Shown in pieces: positions 44,812 to 54,277 of a stretch of DNA of 64,000 nucleotides. Source of the DNA: a virus; the IMG/VR virus record IMGVR_UViG_3300032313_000668, positions 1 through 64,000 of that record. The stretch is one strand, 5' to 3'. Numbering within the stretch: the first letter of the stretch is position 1; every line of letters begins with the position of its first letter. Made by a program: the position numbers and the translations under genes. The notes under the pieces were generated by a model, which saw only the letters and a list, made by a program, of their open reading frames with translations, was not told the origin of the DNA and ran no database searches.

Positions 44812-45858
44812 TTACGCTGTTGGGTCCTCAGTTGAAGCAATGATGAAGTCAATTGCATCGTCTGGGTTGTATGTGTCAGAACCTGGAACGTTGTATGTAT
44901 CTGTTGAACCTTGTGAGTCAAAGTCAGATACTGCAAGATATCCACGAGCACGGACTGCTGAACCTACTGGGCTAACTGCTGTAGATGCAACATCTGTTGC
45001 AACCTTTGCATAGCGGAAGCTTGTTGTAGTTGGAACTGCAGTGATTGTGTAGGTTCCATTGAAAGTGGAATCTACGCTGCTGATTGTTACAGACTGACCA
45101 ACTTCGAATCCGTGTGCTGAACCTGTTGTAAGGGTTGCAACGTTTGAAGTTAGAGCCTTGTTGTTGATAGTCTTTGTTGACTCGTCGAACCAGCGGTAGA
45201 AGCCCTTAAGACCCTGAGGTGCCCAGTCAGTGCGTGCATAAGCGTATGGACGCTCAGTCGCGATTGGGTACTCCCAACGGCCATCAAGACCTGAATCAAA
45301 TTCAATGTTTCCAAGGCCGTAACCTTCGAATGTGTTAGCAAGAAGACCATTCTCAATTACACGGTCACCTGACTGACGAAGCTTGACGTATGGGAATACC
45401 CAGTAGAAGTAAGGAAGTGTGCTTGCACGCTTTCCGTCCTTAACTGCGAAAGACCATACCTCAACAGCAACACCGTTGCCTGCTGGGTCATCGCCAACGG
45501 CAGGGGCAGCCCAACCAATTGACTTGTTCTCTGGTGATGCGTAAGAACCGAAGTTCTTGCGAAGTAGCAAACCACCTGACATAAGAGCTGTTAGCTCTGG
45601 GTCTGGGTCGCAAATTGCGATTTCCATAGTGATTCGCTTGAGGGTGTCAGGAGCTTTGTAAGATACACATACTGTACCGTCTGCTGACTTCTCAACGATT
45701 TCGTCACCCTCTTCATATTCAGGGGTGAATGATGTACGAAGGAATGCAGAGGTAGTGTAGCTATCTCCTGCACCCGTTAGTAGGTTGCCAGCGGCGTCAA
45801 GTCGAGTGACTCGGATTGCAACGCCTTGGACGCTGGCTGCGTAGTCCTGTGTAGCCAT
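44812..45858 (-). CDS. Major tail (tube) protein with C-terminal beta module
   Basis: The 348-aa protein fits a siphoviral major tail protein. Its features are VQGVAIRVTRLDAAGNLLTG, then YTTSAFLRTSFTPEYEEGDE, VCVSYKAPDTLKRITMEIAI, and LRQSGDRVIENGLLANTFEG. Near residues 235-295 it has one copy of the dispersed module (AHGFEVGQSVTISSVD, then FNGTYTITAVPTTTSFRY), which would project from each tube subunit. A strong terminator follows the gene and the capsid genes precede it. Tube identity is from order and composition; the fold is known from the family. Confidence 0.8.
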   Translation of the reverse strand: MATQDYAASVQGVAIRVTRLDAAGNLLTGAGDSYTTSAFLRTSFTPEYEEGDEIVEKSADGTVCVSYKAPDTLKRITMEIAICDPDPELTALMSGGLLLRKNFGSYASPENKSIGWAAPAVGDDPAGNGVAVEVWSFAVKDGKRASTLPYFYWVFPYVKLRQSGDRVIENGLLANTFEGYGLGNIEFDSGLDGRWEYPIATERPYAYARTDWAPQGLKGFYRWFDESTKTINNKALTSNVATLTTGSAHGFEVGQSVTISSVDSTFNGTYTITAVPTTTSFRYAKVATDVASTAVSPVGSAVRARGYLAVSDFDSQGSTDTYNVPGSDTYNPDDAIDFIIASTEDPTA

Positions 45859-45888
45859 TCCTGATGCTCCTTTGTTGGTTTCTTAGGC

Positions 45889-46779
45889 TTAGTCGCTAGG
45901 TAGTGTCACTCGCATGGCGAAGTGCATGCTTGGGTCTGCGTAGGCTGCCGCTGGGCGGAATGCCTTGATACGCATGTTGTTAATTGTAACATCTGCACCT
46001 TGAGCCAAGTTTTCGTTTACAATCTCGACTTTGCCAAGATGCACCTGAACCGAACTAGTTGCATACATCCACTTGTTAGTTGCTGACGCTGTTGCGTTGG
46101 CATCTCCAATTGGACCGTTACCTGTATAACCAGAGCCAATAATGACGTCTGTACCTAAACGAGTCATAGCCCGTCCAGAATTCTCTGTTTCGCCCTTTTT
46201 GTAGATAAGACGTGAGCCAAGGATTGAAGCCATATCGCGGGTCATGTGAATAACACCGTTCTCACCTACAGGTGAGGAGGCAATTGCTTGCTCAAGAATC
46301 ATTAGGGCATTTTCTGGCTTTTTAGCGCCAGACACTGGGATTGTTGCTGCACCTGACTTGCGTAGGTACATATTTGTTGCAGCATCAGTTTCTTCCTGAG
46401 CTGCAGCGCCTTCCCAAAATTCAAACTCAAGTGCCTTTTGTGTAACGCAGTCAAGTGCTTTGGTAACTTGAGCAAAGCGGTCCTCGCCTGGAAGGCTAAA
46501 TGTTGAATCAAAAAGCTCAGCATCGATGAAAAATGGGACATAGTACTGATAGTTGTTATCAGCCTGATTGTCAGTTAGTTCTCCAGATGCGATTGTCTCG
46601 TCGTTTACTGTAAGTAGACGAACATATGAAGGCATGCTGTCAAACTCATAAGCAAATTTTCTAACCCAACGCTCATCGCGCTCACGCGCTGTGTGCATCA
46701 TTACGTTAGCAACGCTCAGAATTCCGCAAGGGGCTTGAACTAACTCACCAGCGGGGAAAACCCCATTAAATGTAGCCAT
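45889..46779 (-). CDS. Second capsid-like virion protein (296 aa)
   Basis: The protein has features of an HK97-like capsid fold. They are an N-terminal helical part (VANVMMHTARERDERWVRKF), EDRFAQVTKALDCVTQKALE and EFWEGAAAQEETDAATNMYL, a GVIHMTRDMASILGSRLIYK segment, TDVIIGSGYTGNGP, and a late AFRPAAAYADPSMHFAMRV strand. It lies between the major capsid gene and the major tail gene. Some actinophages encode separate hexamer and pentamer capsid proteins; a decoration or minor capsid role is also possible. The assignment is not firm. Confidence 0.5.
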   Translation of the reverse strand: MATFNGVFPAGELVQAPCGILSVANVMMHTARERDERWVRKFAYEFDSMPSYVRLLTVNDETIASGELTDNQADNNYQYYVPFFIDAELFDSTFSLPGEDRFAQVTKALDCVTQKALEFEFWEGAAAQEETDAATNMYLRKSGAATIPVSGAKKPENALMILEQAIASSPVGENGVIHMTRDMASILGSRLIYKKGETENSGRAMTRLGTDVIIGSGYTGNGPIGDANATASATNKWMYATSSVQVHLGKVEIVNENLAQGADVTINNMRIKAFRPAAAYADPSMHFAMRVTLPSD

Positions 46780-46842
46780 TTCTTTTATTACCTCTCTTAG
46801 AATCCTGAGCGTTGCCTATGTAACGTTAACTACTTAGTCGGC

Positions 46843-48972
46843 TTAGTACTCGACTGCTGCAGCTGTTGCGCCACCTGTTGTGTCACGGAGAGCTGCTGCT
46901 ACACCGTTCACTGAGATGGTTGATGTGATTGCAAGACCCTCGATACCGACCTTTGCGATACCTTCGAATGTCTCAACGAACATCTTGTAGTCGTTAGTTC
47001 CGACTAGAGATGAGTCGCGGATGATTCCAAGGTCCAAAGTACCACCGTCAAGGAACAAGAATGTTCCCTCAGCGAATAGGTACCAGGTGAAGCTGTCTGC
47101 GAACTCAAGAAGTGCAGATGCACCCTGAGCGCCGTAGACGTTCTGGTCGAGAGAGTAGCTCACTACAACGCCACGAGCTGACAGGTAACCGTCAATCTCA
47201 CTGTAAGCGTTAAGTGTTGAATCACCAGGCATTGCAAGAGCAAGGTCAGCAGCCATAGCGTCCTTAACCCATGAAGGGATAATAACGCGTAGTGGAGCAT
47301 CAGCCTCTAGACGGTGACGTGAACGGTAAGCAGCTGCAGCGCGTCCAACCTGTACGAGGAAGTCGCGACCAAAACCGATTAGTGAAGAAGTTGTAACAGC
47401 TGTTGAAGCTGATGCAATCTTAGCTAGAAGGTTCTGCTCTGCCTCACGAGCGTGCTGGATTAGACCAAGCTCGTTGTGGCGTGCGATTAGCTCTGGGTAA
47501 GCGCGTGTTGCTAGGTTACCGAACTGTAGCTGTAGAGTTACAGCGTCAGTTGCGACGGTGTTTTCTCCAGCAGCAGTCACTGTCAAGCTAGCCTTTGCAG
47601 CAGGGTTTGGAGTTGTAGCTGCATCATTAGCAGCTGTCCATACGCCTACAGCGTCAGCATAGTCTGAAAGCACTGGTGGGGTGATGAAGCGGATTCCGCC
47701 ACGGTCAGCCTGGAAACGAGGAAGAGCATCGCGCACTGGGCGTCCTGTTGTTCCGAATCCAAAGATGTCGTAACGTGCTTCGAATGGTGCAACGTGTCCA
47801 CCAGCAGCCACAATGGCTTCTGGGGATGTTACATTGTTAATCTTTGCCCAGTTGGACTCAGCATCTGTTGTCAGAGTGCGGTCTTCAGGGAAAGATGTGG
47901 TGATAGATGCAACGATGTGCTGCTCTCCATCTCCACCATTTACACGACGCAAAGCGTGGATACGCTTTTCCATTGCTGATGCAACAGATGTCATGTCTTC
48001 TAGAGCGGAACCTGCGCTGTAGCCAGGAATGTCAGCACCTGCCGTGATTGCCACGGGTGCGGCTGATACCTGAGTAACAGGGCGGCGGTCCGCTGGGACC
48101 TCTGGAGTGAGGTCTGCGTTTGCAGCGGCGGTCACTGGTGCCTCCATTGTTTCCTGAGCTTCAGTTGTTGAAAGCTCAATTGTTGTGGTTTCTTTGTTTG
48201 ATGCTTCTGCATCTTCTGCAACATCTGCTGCAGCGTCATCTTCAGCTACTGCTGAGTCATCTGCTGCTTCATCTGCTGCTGGTGCTTCTGCTTCTTCAGC
48301 AGGAGCTGCTTCTACTTCAACTTCGGCTGCTGGAGCCTCGTCTTCTGCAGATGCAATTACTGGTGCCTCGGCTACAGGAGCCTCAGCTGTCTCGGTTGTT
48401 TCAGTCGAGAGCTCGGCGGTCTCTACCGCTTCTGTTGATGCTTCGGACATAGTTTTCTTCTCTTCCTCTTCCTTGTCAGCTTCTTCCTTAGATTTCTCTT
48501 CGGCTGGAGCTTCCTCGGAAGAAACGGGAGCGTCTGCAGCGGGTGCTGCTTCAGCTACGGGGGTTTCCTCTACCATTGGGGTTTCTGCAGGAGCGTCTTC
48601 CTTCTTGTCCTCGACAGGCATTTCTGCTGTCTCAGCCATAGGCATCTTCTCTTCTTCTGCAGGCATTTCCTCTGGGGTTTCGGAAGAGTCTTCTGAACTA
48701 TCTTCCTTTGCTTCGTCATCTGCCCCATGTACACGAGTAGCAGCTTCAGCGGCACGCTGAGCGAGCTCCTGAATTGCGGTCTCGCGGGTCTTGAGCTCAG
48801 TACGAACTGAGTCAAGCATGTCGGCAAGCGACGTCATAGCATCAACTGTCTGCGGAGTAGGCTCTTCGCCCTCGACCGATTCGAATTCGCTGACGATTGA
48901 CTTCTGAAGCTCTGCGACTTGTGCGTCGTCGAGTTCAGAGAGTGAATCCATCATCTCTTTGATTCGGTCCAC
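46843..48972 (-). CDS. Major capsid protein with N-terminal acidic scaffold-like extension
   Basis: The start is GTG 48972 with a strong AAGGAGGG ribosome site. The 709-aa protein has a helical N-terminus (residues 1-85), then a low-complexity Glu/Ala/Pro/Ser tract (about 90-290). From about 315 an HK97-type capsid domain follows: GADIPGYSAGSALED, HVAPFEARYDIFGFGTTGRP, LPRFQADRGGIRFITPP, IIPSWVKDAMAADLALAMPG, and a C-terminal NDYKMFVETFEGIAKVG. The N-terminal part may act as a built-in scaffold (delta domain) removed by the upstream-encoded protease. An antisense ORF across the acidic tract is not a gene. Confidence 0.88.
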   Translation of the reverse strand: MDRIKEMMDSLSELDDAQVAELQKSIVSEFESVEGEEPTPQTVDAMTSLADMLDSVRTELKTRETAIQELAQRAAEAATRVHGADDEAKEDSSEDSSETPEEMPAEEEKMPMAETAEMPVEDKKEDAPAETPMVEETPVAEAAPAADAPVSSEEAPAEEKSKEEADKEEEEKKTMSEASTEAVETAELSTETTETAEAPVAEAPVIASAEDEAPAAEVEVEAAPAEEAEAPAADEAADDSAVAEDDAAADVAEDAEASNKETTTIELSTTEAQETMEAPVTAAANADLTPEVPADRRPVTQVSAAPVAITAGADIPGYSAGSALEDMTSVASAMEKRIHALRRVNGGDGEQHIVASITTSFPEDRTLTTDAESNWAKINNVTSPEAIVAAGGHVAPFEARYDIFGFGTTGRPVRDALPRFQADRGGIRFITPPVLSDYADAVGVWTAANDAATTPNPAAKASLTVTAAGENTVATDAVTLQLQFGNLATRAYPELIARHNELGLIQHAREAEQNLLAKIASASTAVTTSSLIGFGRDFLVQVGRAAAAYRSRHRLEADAPLRVIIPSWVKDAMAADLALAMPGDSTLNAYSEIDGYLSARGVVVSYSLDQNVYGAQGASALLEFADSFTWYLFAEGTFLFLDGGTLDLGIIRDSSLVGTNDYKMFVETFEGIAKVGIEGLAITSTISVNGVAAALRDTTGGATAAAVEY

Positions 48973-48994
48973 TGTCCCTCCTTGGGCAGTTAAG

Positions 48995-49012
48995 TAGAAC
49001 GGAAACGTTCTA
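48995..49012 (-). promoter_or_regulatory. 5' leader hairpin of the major capsid gene
   Basis: A 7-bp perfect stem, TAGAACG (49012-49006 on the - strand) with CGTTCTA (49001-48995), has a 4-nt loop. It lies 22 bp before the capsid start and 14 bp before its ribosome site. It may stabilise the mRNA or tune initiation. It overlaps the last bases of the small ORF at 49010-49093. Confidence 0.5.
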
Positions 49013-49093
49013 TTCGCTGATTAGTCGAGGCCGAGGGACTCCGAGACGCACTGGGGCGTGGAGGCACTCTACCTGATTAAATAGTACATCCAC
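49010..49093 (-). CDS. Possible 27-aa leader peptide / GC-rich element
   Basis: On the - strand GTG 49093 to TAG 49012-49010 reads a 27-residue peptide with CLHAPVRLGVP and PRPRLISE at its end. The DNA is markedly more GC-rich than its surroundings and the ORF ends at the base of the capsid leader hairpin. The ribosome site is weak, so translation is uncertain; a structured leader RNA is the alternative. Similar small actinophage peptides are recalled from memory only. Confidence 0.3.
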   Translation of the reverse strand: MDVLFNQVECLHAPVRLGVPRPRLISE

Positions 49094-49123
49094 CTGAAAA
49101 AGGTGATTGTACGATTTTCGTAC
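49091..49123 (-). terminator. Two tandem hairpins after the protease gene
   Basis: On the - strand the first stem GTACGA / TCGTAC (49123-49109, 3-nt loop) and the second CACCT / AGGTG (49105-49091, 5-nt loop) follow the protease stop by 13 bp. No long T run follows, so they could be processing sites or weak terminators separating the protease and capsid transcripts. Confidence 0.45.
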
Positions 49124-49136
49124 TAATTCTGGTTCT

Positions 49137-52100
49137 TTAAGTTAGAAGCCTGAGCAGCTTAGACATCTGGGAAGAAATCTCGGACTGGTTGTAGTAATCA
49201 GCACCAGACATAAAACCCTTTAAATCTTTAGTGGCAATATCGGCATCTTCTGAGCCAATCTTGTCTTCAACTTTTTTAATCATATCTTTCATCAAATCCT
49301 GCAAAGCAGGTGGGATATCCGAGAATCTAATCTTTGTAGCAGTCTCTCCGAAAGCGAATGGTAAGTTAGCAATAACTTTTCCAAGTTCTGCGGAGCTAGT
49401 TCTGATGTTCTCTAAAGATTCAGGATTCAACGCTTTTGCGTCCAATCGGTCAATAATCCCAATCAAATCGGCTGCTGCGTCAGCTGAAGCCTTGTAGTCT
49501 CCAGCATTATCAAGGTTTTCAGCCTCTTCAACCTTTTCTACGACTCTTTGTAAGCCTGAAGTTCCTAAATCTTGCTTTAGTCGAGCAAGAACCTGACGGA
49601 ACTTTCCTGAAGTGTCTCGTGGCTGTGTTTCAGGTGTGTACTTAACCCGAGAATCATCTTTTTTTGGGGCGGCTTTTGCTTCCTGCTTTAGTGCTTCAAT
49701 TTCCTCAGGAGTTAGGTCCTCAATGATGTCATCCACGCCAGCAGCGGTCAAAACATCTTTTTCAAAAAGTGCTTCTGAATTTGTAGATTTTGTTGCAAAT
49801 TCAATGCGCTCTCTTAAATCAGCAGTCATGTCATCAATAGTGAATTCAGAGGAGGCAACCTTCCAGTTTTCTGGGATTAGGTCGCGACGGTCTAGGGCAC
49901 GAGCCTGCTTCATAATGTGCTTGCGAACAGCAGCTTTATGCCCTGGCTTTGCACGACCATATGCCTGAACTGCGTTACGCAAATCAGAAATATTTCGGAT
50001 TGGGTATGACCCGTCCTTTAGGGCCTTACCTTCTTGAGCAAGGCGCTCGCGGACTCGACGAGAAACTACTGCTAGTTCTTTATCGGTGTCATCATCCATT
50101 ATCTGATTCATGTAGTCAGAGTCAGCATCAATATCTTCTTTAGTTTTACGGACTTTAGCTGCAAGCTCTGCTTGACGCTTAGTCAAAATTTCTGTGTTGT
50201 AAGATGCAAACTTTGCACGAGCCTCTTCAGCAGCAGCAAGCATTGGAGCCTTCTGAGCCATTTCGAGGTTGTTAACTTTTGCGCTAAGTTCTGCAAGTGG
50301 GTCATGCTTTAGTTGAGCAAGTGTTGAAGCACCTGCAGCAACTAGAGCCATAACCTGACCAGAGGCAACGCGAGCACGAGCAATTGGGAAGCCAGGAACA
50401 TTTACCTGACAAACTGCAACGAGCTCAAGGGCACCCTTAATTGGACGCCAGTCACCTGATGGAGCAGACGCACGAGCTGCACGAATTTGCTCGGGGGTTG
50501 TGCCAGGTCGTAATGAACCTGAAACCCAAATTCCGTAGGCATCTTCTCCTGCATGTACATCTGCGAATGCTGAGGCAGTGTCGTCATAGTGACGAACTGC
50601 TTGCTCAGCAGAGGCTTCAAGACCAGCGTGTCCGCCAGCCAAAGTTAGTTGACCAACTGGCACATCCGTACCATTTTCGGTACGTAATACTCCAGTGTGG
50701 AAGTAAGCATATTTGCTACGAGAGCGTGGTGGGCGAGTACCAAAGGCCATACCAATGTGGTCTACATGCCAAGCAGCAATGTGACCGAATACGCGACCAT
50801 CATCACCAATAGTGAGAGGAGTTGCCTTAGTTAGTTTTGGGTTGTCGAACCATTCTGCTGGTGGCTCATTGGGAATTGCGCCAGCTACCATGCCACAAGC
50901 AACAAGTGCTGAAGCATCTAGCGGGTTCACCCCGTCCACATATACGCCATCTGGAACTAGCACATCTTCCTCCTGTATCTCAGCGCCATCATTAATAATT
51001 TGAATGAAGCACTCTTGGAACGCTGGTTTAGGCACGATAGTTACCGCCATGATACGGGCGTTCTTGATATTAATTCTACCTGACTCTATTTTCTTTGTAT
51101 CTTCAGAATCATCGCCAGTAGACTCTTCTACAACCTCTTCGTCAGCCTCGAACTTGTCCATATCAGCTGATACTCCACGGATAAACCCGTGACGAACTAA
51201 GCGCTCTGCTTCCATACCGAACTGGCCCTTGTCAAAGACTCCATAAGCATTTCCTATGCCGCCATCGACTCGTTCCATGTGGGTAATCTGTCCAACAACT
51301 ACAGAACCATCGTGTCCAGCCCCTGTTTTGATTTGCCATAGGAGCGGTAGAGGCAGGTCACGCATTGAAATAGCGCCTGCTTCAAAGATTCGACCATCGC
51401 CAGTCTCAGTTCCTTCGGGGATTACCAAAGGAATAGTGAACTTAGCACCGTGTTCTGTTGGGGTAACACCTTCGCGTCCCACCATGCGAGATTTAGCAGC
51501 TTCAGCGCGAGCTCGGAGAGTGAACTCCCCAATAACTTGCTCTTCTGGCTTTAAAGTTTCAACTGCAGCAGATGCTCGAAGACTCTTCTTCTTACGTCCT
51601 GGATTGTTCTTGTCTCCAGGCCAAATACCAGTCATCTCCTTGTGGCGTAGAGCGCAGTAACCCTTTGAGCGAGGTCCCAAATACTTAGCAAGCTGTTTGT
51701 GGCATCTAGTCCAGTCTCCTGGGCTTCCCCAGCGAATCTTTAAACCGCCCTTACCAACTGTCCAGTAACGACGAAGCTTCTCAGCGTTGCCACGGTTGCG
51801 GTCAGCACCACCTGCAGCTTGGATTGAGGCAATCAAAGCATTATTAGATAGTGCAGCTGCAGCTGGAATACGAACTGAAGCAGTTACTGTCTTGCTATCA
51901 ACTTGCTTAAGAACCTCGCACAAATCTGGAGTGCTTAATACAACAACAGGTGGTGGTGTTGGGCTGTTTAGGTCAGCCATAATGCGGTCGTTGCGTTCCC
52001 ACTTGTTATTGCGACGAACAAAAGTAGCTGGAGTACTGCTCTTAGTGCTTGCTGGTACAAGAGAAACAAGTTCCATAACTGCACTTGGGTCATCTTCAGC

Positions 52101-54020
52101 AACAATAGCCATGTAAATTGGAGGAATGTCAGAAGTTTCTGGCGTAAGAGCTACGTCTTCTCCTGCAGCAGTAAGTGCAGCAAAATATCTCTCGTCAAAA
52201 ATCTTCTCGTACTGCGGACGGTCTTTTTTAACTTGGTCTGCAGATTTCTTTTTGTCATACCCTGGCTTTTCTTTATACCAGCCACCAACACCTAGATATT
52301 CTGGAGAGTCTTTTGAATTTCCAAAGTTTTTGTCTAGCCAATCACGAAGATTTGGGTTGTTATACATGTTTGCTGCAACAGCTGGGTTCCAACCTGCAGT
52401 GCGGTTACCAATTGGGTCAAATGCACCTTGGTAGTACTCTCCCCATGCTGTATCTAGAGGAGGGGCTTTATCATAAACTCTTTCTGGTGCTGGCTGTGCA
52501 ACATACTCGGGAGTAAGACGCTGAGCGCCAACAAATGCGCCCCAGTCATTAATAAGAGTATTTACAGCAGGAGCTGTCAGTGCTGGAAGTCTTCCTGGAA
52601 GCTGAGCAAGAGGCTCGTCGATAGGAGTGCGAGGCTCGCCAAGAATGCCTGAGAAATCAAGATTGTTTTGTGGGAAGTTAGCGGTTGAGACTGGCTCGAA
52701 GGTACTGATTTCCTGAGTAGTGTTACCAGGAACTTCAACAGAGGTTCCATTGTCCATTTGTACAACAACATTGCCAGTAGTTGGGTTCTGAGAGGTAATT
52801 GTTCCCTGTCTAGCGTAGTCACCGCCAATAACAACTCGTGAGCCGTTAACAGCAAATCGTCCTAGCTTGTCACGAACTTGAGTGGCAGCATTTGCTGCAC
52901 GCTCATCTTCGGTATAAACACCAGGAGATGAGTCTTGAGTGCTTGGAAGAGTTACAGACTCTGAACCAGCGGGTGCTGCTTCAGCGAACTCTGTGGCAGA
53001 AGCCATAAGTCCGTCTTGGTCCCAGTAATCTTCGTCTTCAATTGAGTCCTCGCTAAGCTGGTCCATAAACTTGTAATCAAGTTCTGGCATTGCTTGCTCA
53101 AAAAGCTCTGTCTCATCGAAATTAAGTTTGTGTAGGAAAATACTTTCCATAGGGTTGTTATCAAGCATTGCTGCAATTTGAACAGCAGACTCTCGGTCAA
53201 CAGGAAGATGTATCTTCTTTACGGTGTCGTAAGCATCGTCCATTACCTTGTCGTAAGTGTGGAAGTCGTGCTCAACGTTGCCCATGTCTTCCCAGCAACC
53301 GTCATCCCAAAAACGGCATGTGCCATCTTCATCTACTTTGTAAAGACGGTCGATTCCTGAGCCATCAAGGCGAATGCGAATAAAGAAATCTGGCTCATAA
53401 TCTGCTGGAGTAAATGAAGCGTATCCTGTAGTTTCTGCCATGTTTTCATTAACATAGTAAACAGAAGCAGTCATCCCAGCTTTTTTATTTTCACGCTCTA
53501 CGATTGCTGAGGCCCAACGCTCTGCAGCATCTCCACCCCAAAGTGCCCATGCAATACGTCCGTTACTTGGATAGTTATCTTGTCCAGGCTTGTAGCCCTT
53601 ACCCTTTTTGTCAACTTGGTGACGAGGGAAATACTTTGCAATGTGGCGAACCTTGCGGATGCCAATCTGTCCACCCTTAGCAAGAGTGCGAGCAGAGTTT
53701 AAACCTACAGGTGTTCCACCACGGTTCTCTTCTTTGCGCCATGCAAGACCGCGCTTTGCCTCAGCAATAACAGCATCTGGGATTGTGTACATACGGTCAT
53801 TATCGGAAAAAACTTTAATGTCTAGGTCAGTTACAGCAGCGTTAGCCAATTCATAGATATGCTTCGCTGGCTCTTCGTCAAGAACATCCCACTCTGCAGA
53901 GGCAAGCAAAGCCTGCTTACTCTGTACATTAACAATAGTGTTTGTAGACTCGTCTACTACTACACCTAATTTGTTAGTTGAGAAAAGGACCTCTGAACCG
54001 AATCTGCCTAGATATTCCAT
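49137..54020 (-). CDS. Capsid maturation protease, large multidomain (1627 aa)
   Basis: Several actinophage-type segments are in order. The N-terminus (AKRGLAWRKEENRGG, then SNGRIAWALWGGDAAERWA) is followed by an Ala/Pro-rich middle and a Cys-containing RNRGNAEKLRRYWTVGKGG ... GYCALRHKEMTG region (from about 740). An HK97-like prohead protease domain (about 830-1010) shows AGHDGSVVVGQITHMERVDG (His) and GFIRGVSADMDKFEADEE (Ser), then IVPKPAFQEC. A second conserved region is FGHIAAWHVDHIGMAFG (about 1075). A helical C-terminus follows. It would cut the scaffold part of the capsid protein. It is unusually long for the family. Confidence 0.82.
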   Translation of the reverse strand: MEYLGRFGSEVLFSTNKLGVVVDESTNTIVNVQSKQALLASAEWDVLDEEPAKHIYELANAAVTDLDIKVFSDNDRMYTIPDAVIAEAKRGLAWRKEENRGGTPVGLNSARTLAKGGQIGIRKVRHIAKYFPRHQVDKKGKGYKPGQDNYPSNGRIAWALWGGDAAERWASAIVERENKKAGMTASVYYVNENMAETTGYASFTPADYEPDFFIRIRLDGSGIDRLYKVDEDGTCRFWDDGCWEDMGNVEHDFHTYDKVMDDAYDTVKKIHLPVDRESAVQIAAMLDNNPMESIFLHKLNFDETELFEQAMPELDYKFMDQLSEDSIEDEDYWDQDGLMASATEFAEAAPAGSESVTLPSTQDSSPGVYTEDERAANAATQVRDKLGRFAVNGSRVVIGGDYARQGTITSQNPTTGNVVVQMDNGTSVEVPGNTTQEISTFEPVSTANFPQNNLDFSGILGEPRTPIDEPLAQLPGRLPALTAPAVNTLINDWGAFVGAQRLTPEYVAQPAPERVYDKAPPLDTAWGEYYQGAFDPIGNRTAGWNPAVAANMYNNPNLRDWLDKNFGNSKDSPEYLGVGGWYKEKPGYDKKKSADQVKKDRPQYEKIFDERYFAALTAAGEDVALTPETSDIPPIYMAIVAEDDPSAVMELVSLVPASTKSSTPATFVRRNNKWERNDRIMADLNSPTPPPVVVLSTPDLCEVLKQVDSKTVTASVRIPAAAALSNNALIASIQAAGGADRNRGNAEKLRRYWTVGKGGLKIRWGSPGDWTRCHKQLAKYLGPRSKGYCALRHKEMTGIWPGDKNNPGRKKKSLRASAAVETLKPEEQVIGEFTLRARAEAAKSRMVGREGVTPTEHGAKFTIPLVIPEGTETGDGRIFEAGAISMRDLPLPLLWQIKTGAGHDGSVVVGQITHMERVDGGIGNAYGVFDKGQFGMEAERLVRHGFIRGVSADMDKFEADEEVVEESTGDDSEDTKKIESGRINIKNARIMAVTIVPKPAFQECFIQIINDGAEIQEEDVLVPDGVYVDGVNPLDASALVACGMVAGAIPNEPPAEWFDNPKLTKATPLTIGDDGRVFGHIAAWHVDHIGMAFGTRPPRSRSKYAYFHTGVLRTENGTDVPVGQLTLAGGHAGLEASAEQAVRHYDDTASAFADVHAGEDAYGIWVSGSLRPGTTPEQIRAARASAPSGDWRPIKGALELVAVCQVNVPGFPIARARVASGQVMALVAAGASTLAQLKHDPLAELSAKVNNLEMAQKAPMLAAAEEARAKFASYNTEILTKRQAELAAKVRKTKEDIDADSDYMNQIMDDDTDKELAVVSRRVRERLAQEGKALKDGSYPIRNISDLRNAVQAYGRAKPGHKAAVRKHIMKQARALDRRDLIPENWKVASSEFTIDDMTADLRERIEFATKSTNSEALFEKDVLTAAGVDDIIEDLTPEEIEALKQEAKAAPKKDDSRVKYTPETQPRDTSGKFRQVLARLKQDLGTSGLQRVVEKVEEAENLDNAGDYKASADAAADLIGIIDRLDAKALNPESLENIRTSSAELGKVIANLPFAFGETATKIRFSDIPPALQDLMKDMIKKVEDKIGSEDADIATKDLKGFMSGADYYNQSEISSQMSKLLRLLT

Positions 54021-54277
54021 TACTGGCTCATTTCCGTCTTGTACTCCTGGACAGCGGACTCATCTAGAGTTTCTCCGCTGGCTTGGGCTTTATCAAACAT
54101 CTCAATGAATGATGGTTCTATTGTAACGACTAGAAAGCCATCCCATTCTTCAATTTCACTCAAAGTAGGGGCAGACCAATCGCCATTACGACGAATTACA
54201 TCTCCAGTTTCCTCATCATTTTGGAAAAGTGCAGCAACCTTAGAGTTGTCATCAATTAGAACGTAAAGACCTTCCAT
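54020..54277 (-). CDS. Hypothetical acidic protein (85 aa)
   Basis: Not recognised. The N-terminal half has beta character (MEGLYVLIDDNSKVAALFQN, then FLVVTIEPSF). The C-terminal half is helical and acidic. It is linked to both neighbours by TAATG overlaps, so its expression is coupled to the protease gene. A small capsid-assembly partner is possible. Confidence 0.5.
   Translation of the reverse strand: MEGLYVLIDDNSKVAALFQNDEETGDVIRRNGDWSAPTLSEIEEWDGFLVVTIEPSFIEMFDKAQASGETLDESAVQEYKTEMSQ

Noticed and set aside
48185-48760. 191-aa + strand Ser/Ala-rich ORF opposite the capsid N-terminal extension
   Set aside because: It is the complement of the Glu/Ala tract; no ribosome site, and wrong strand for the block.
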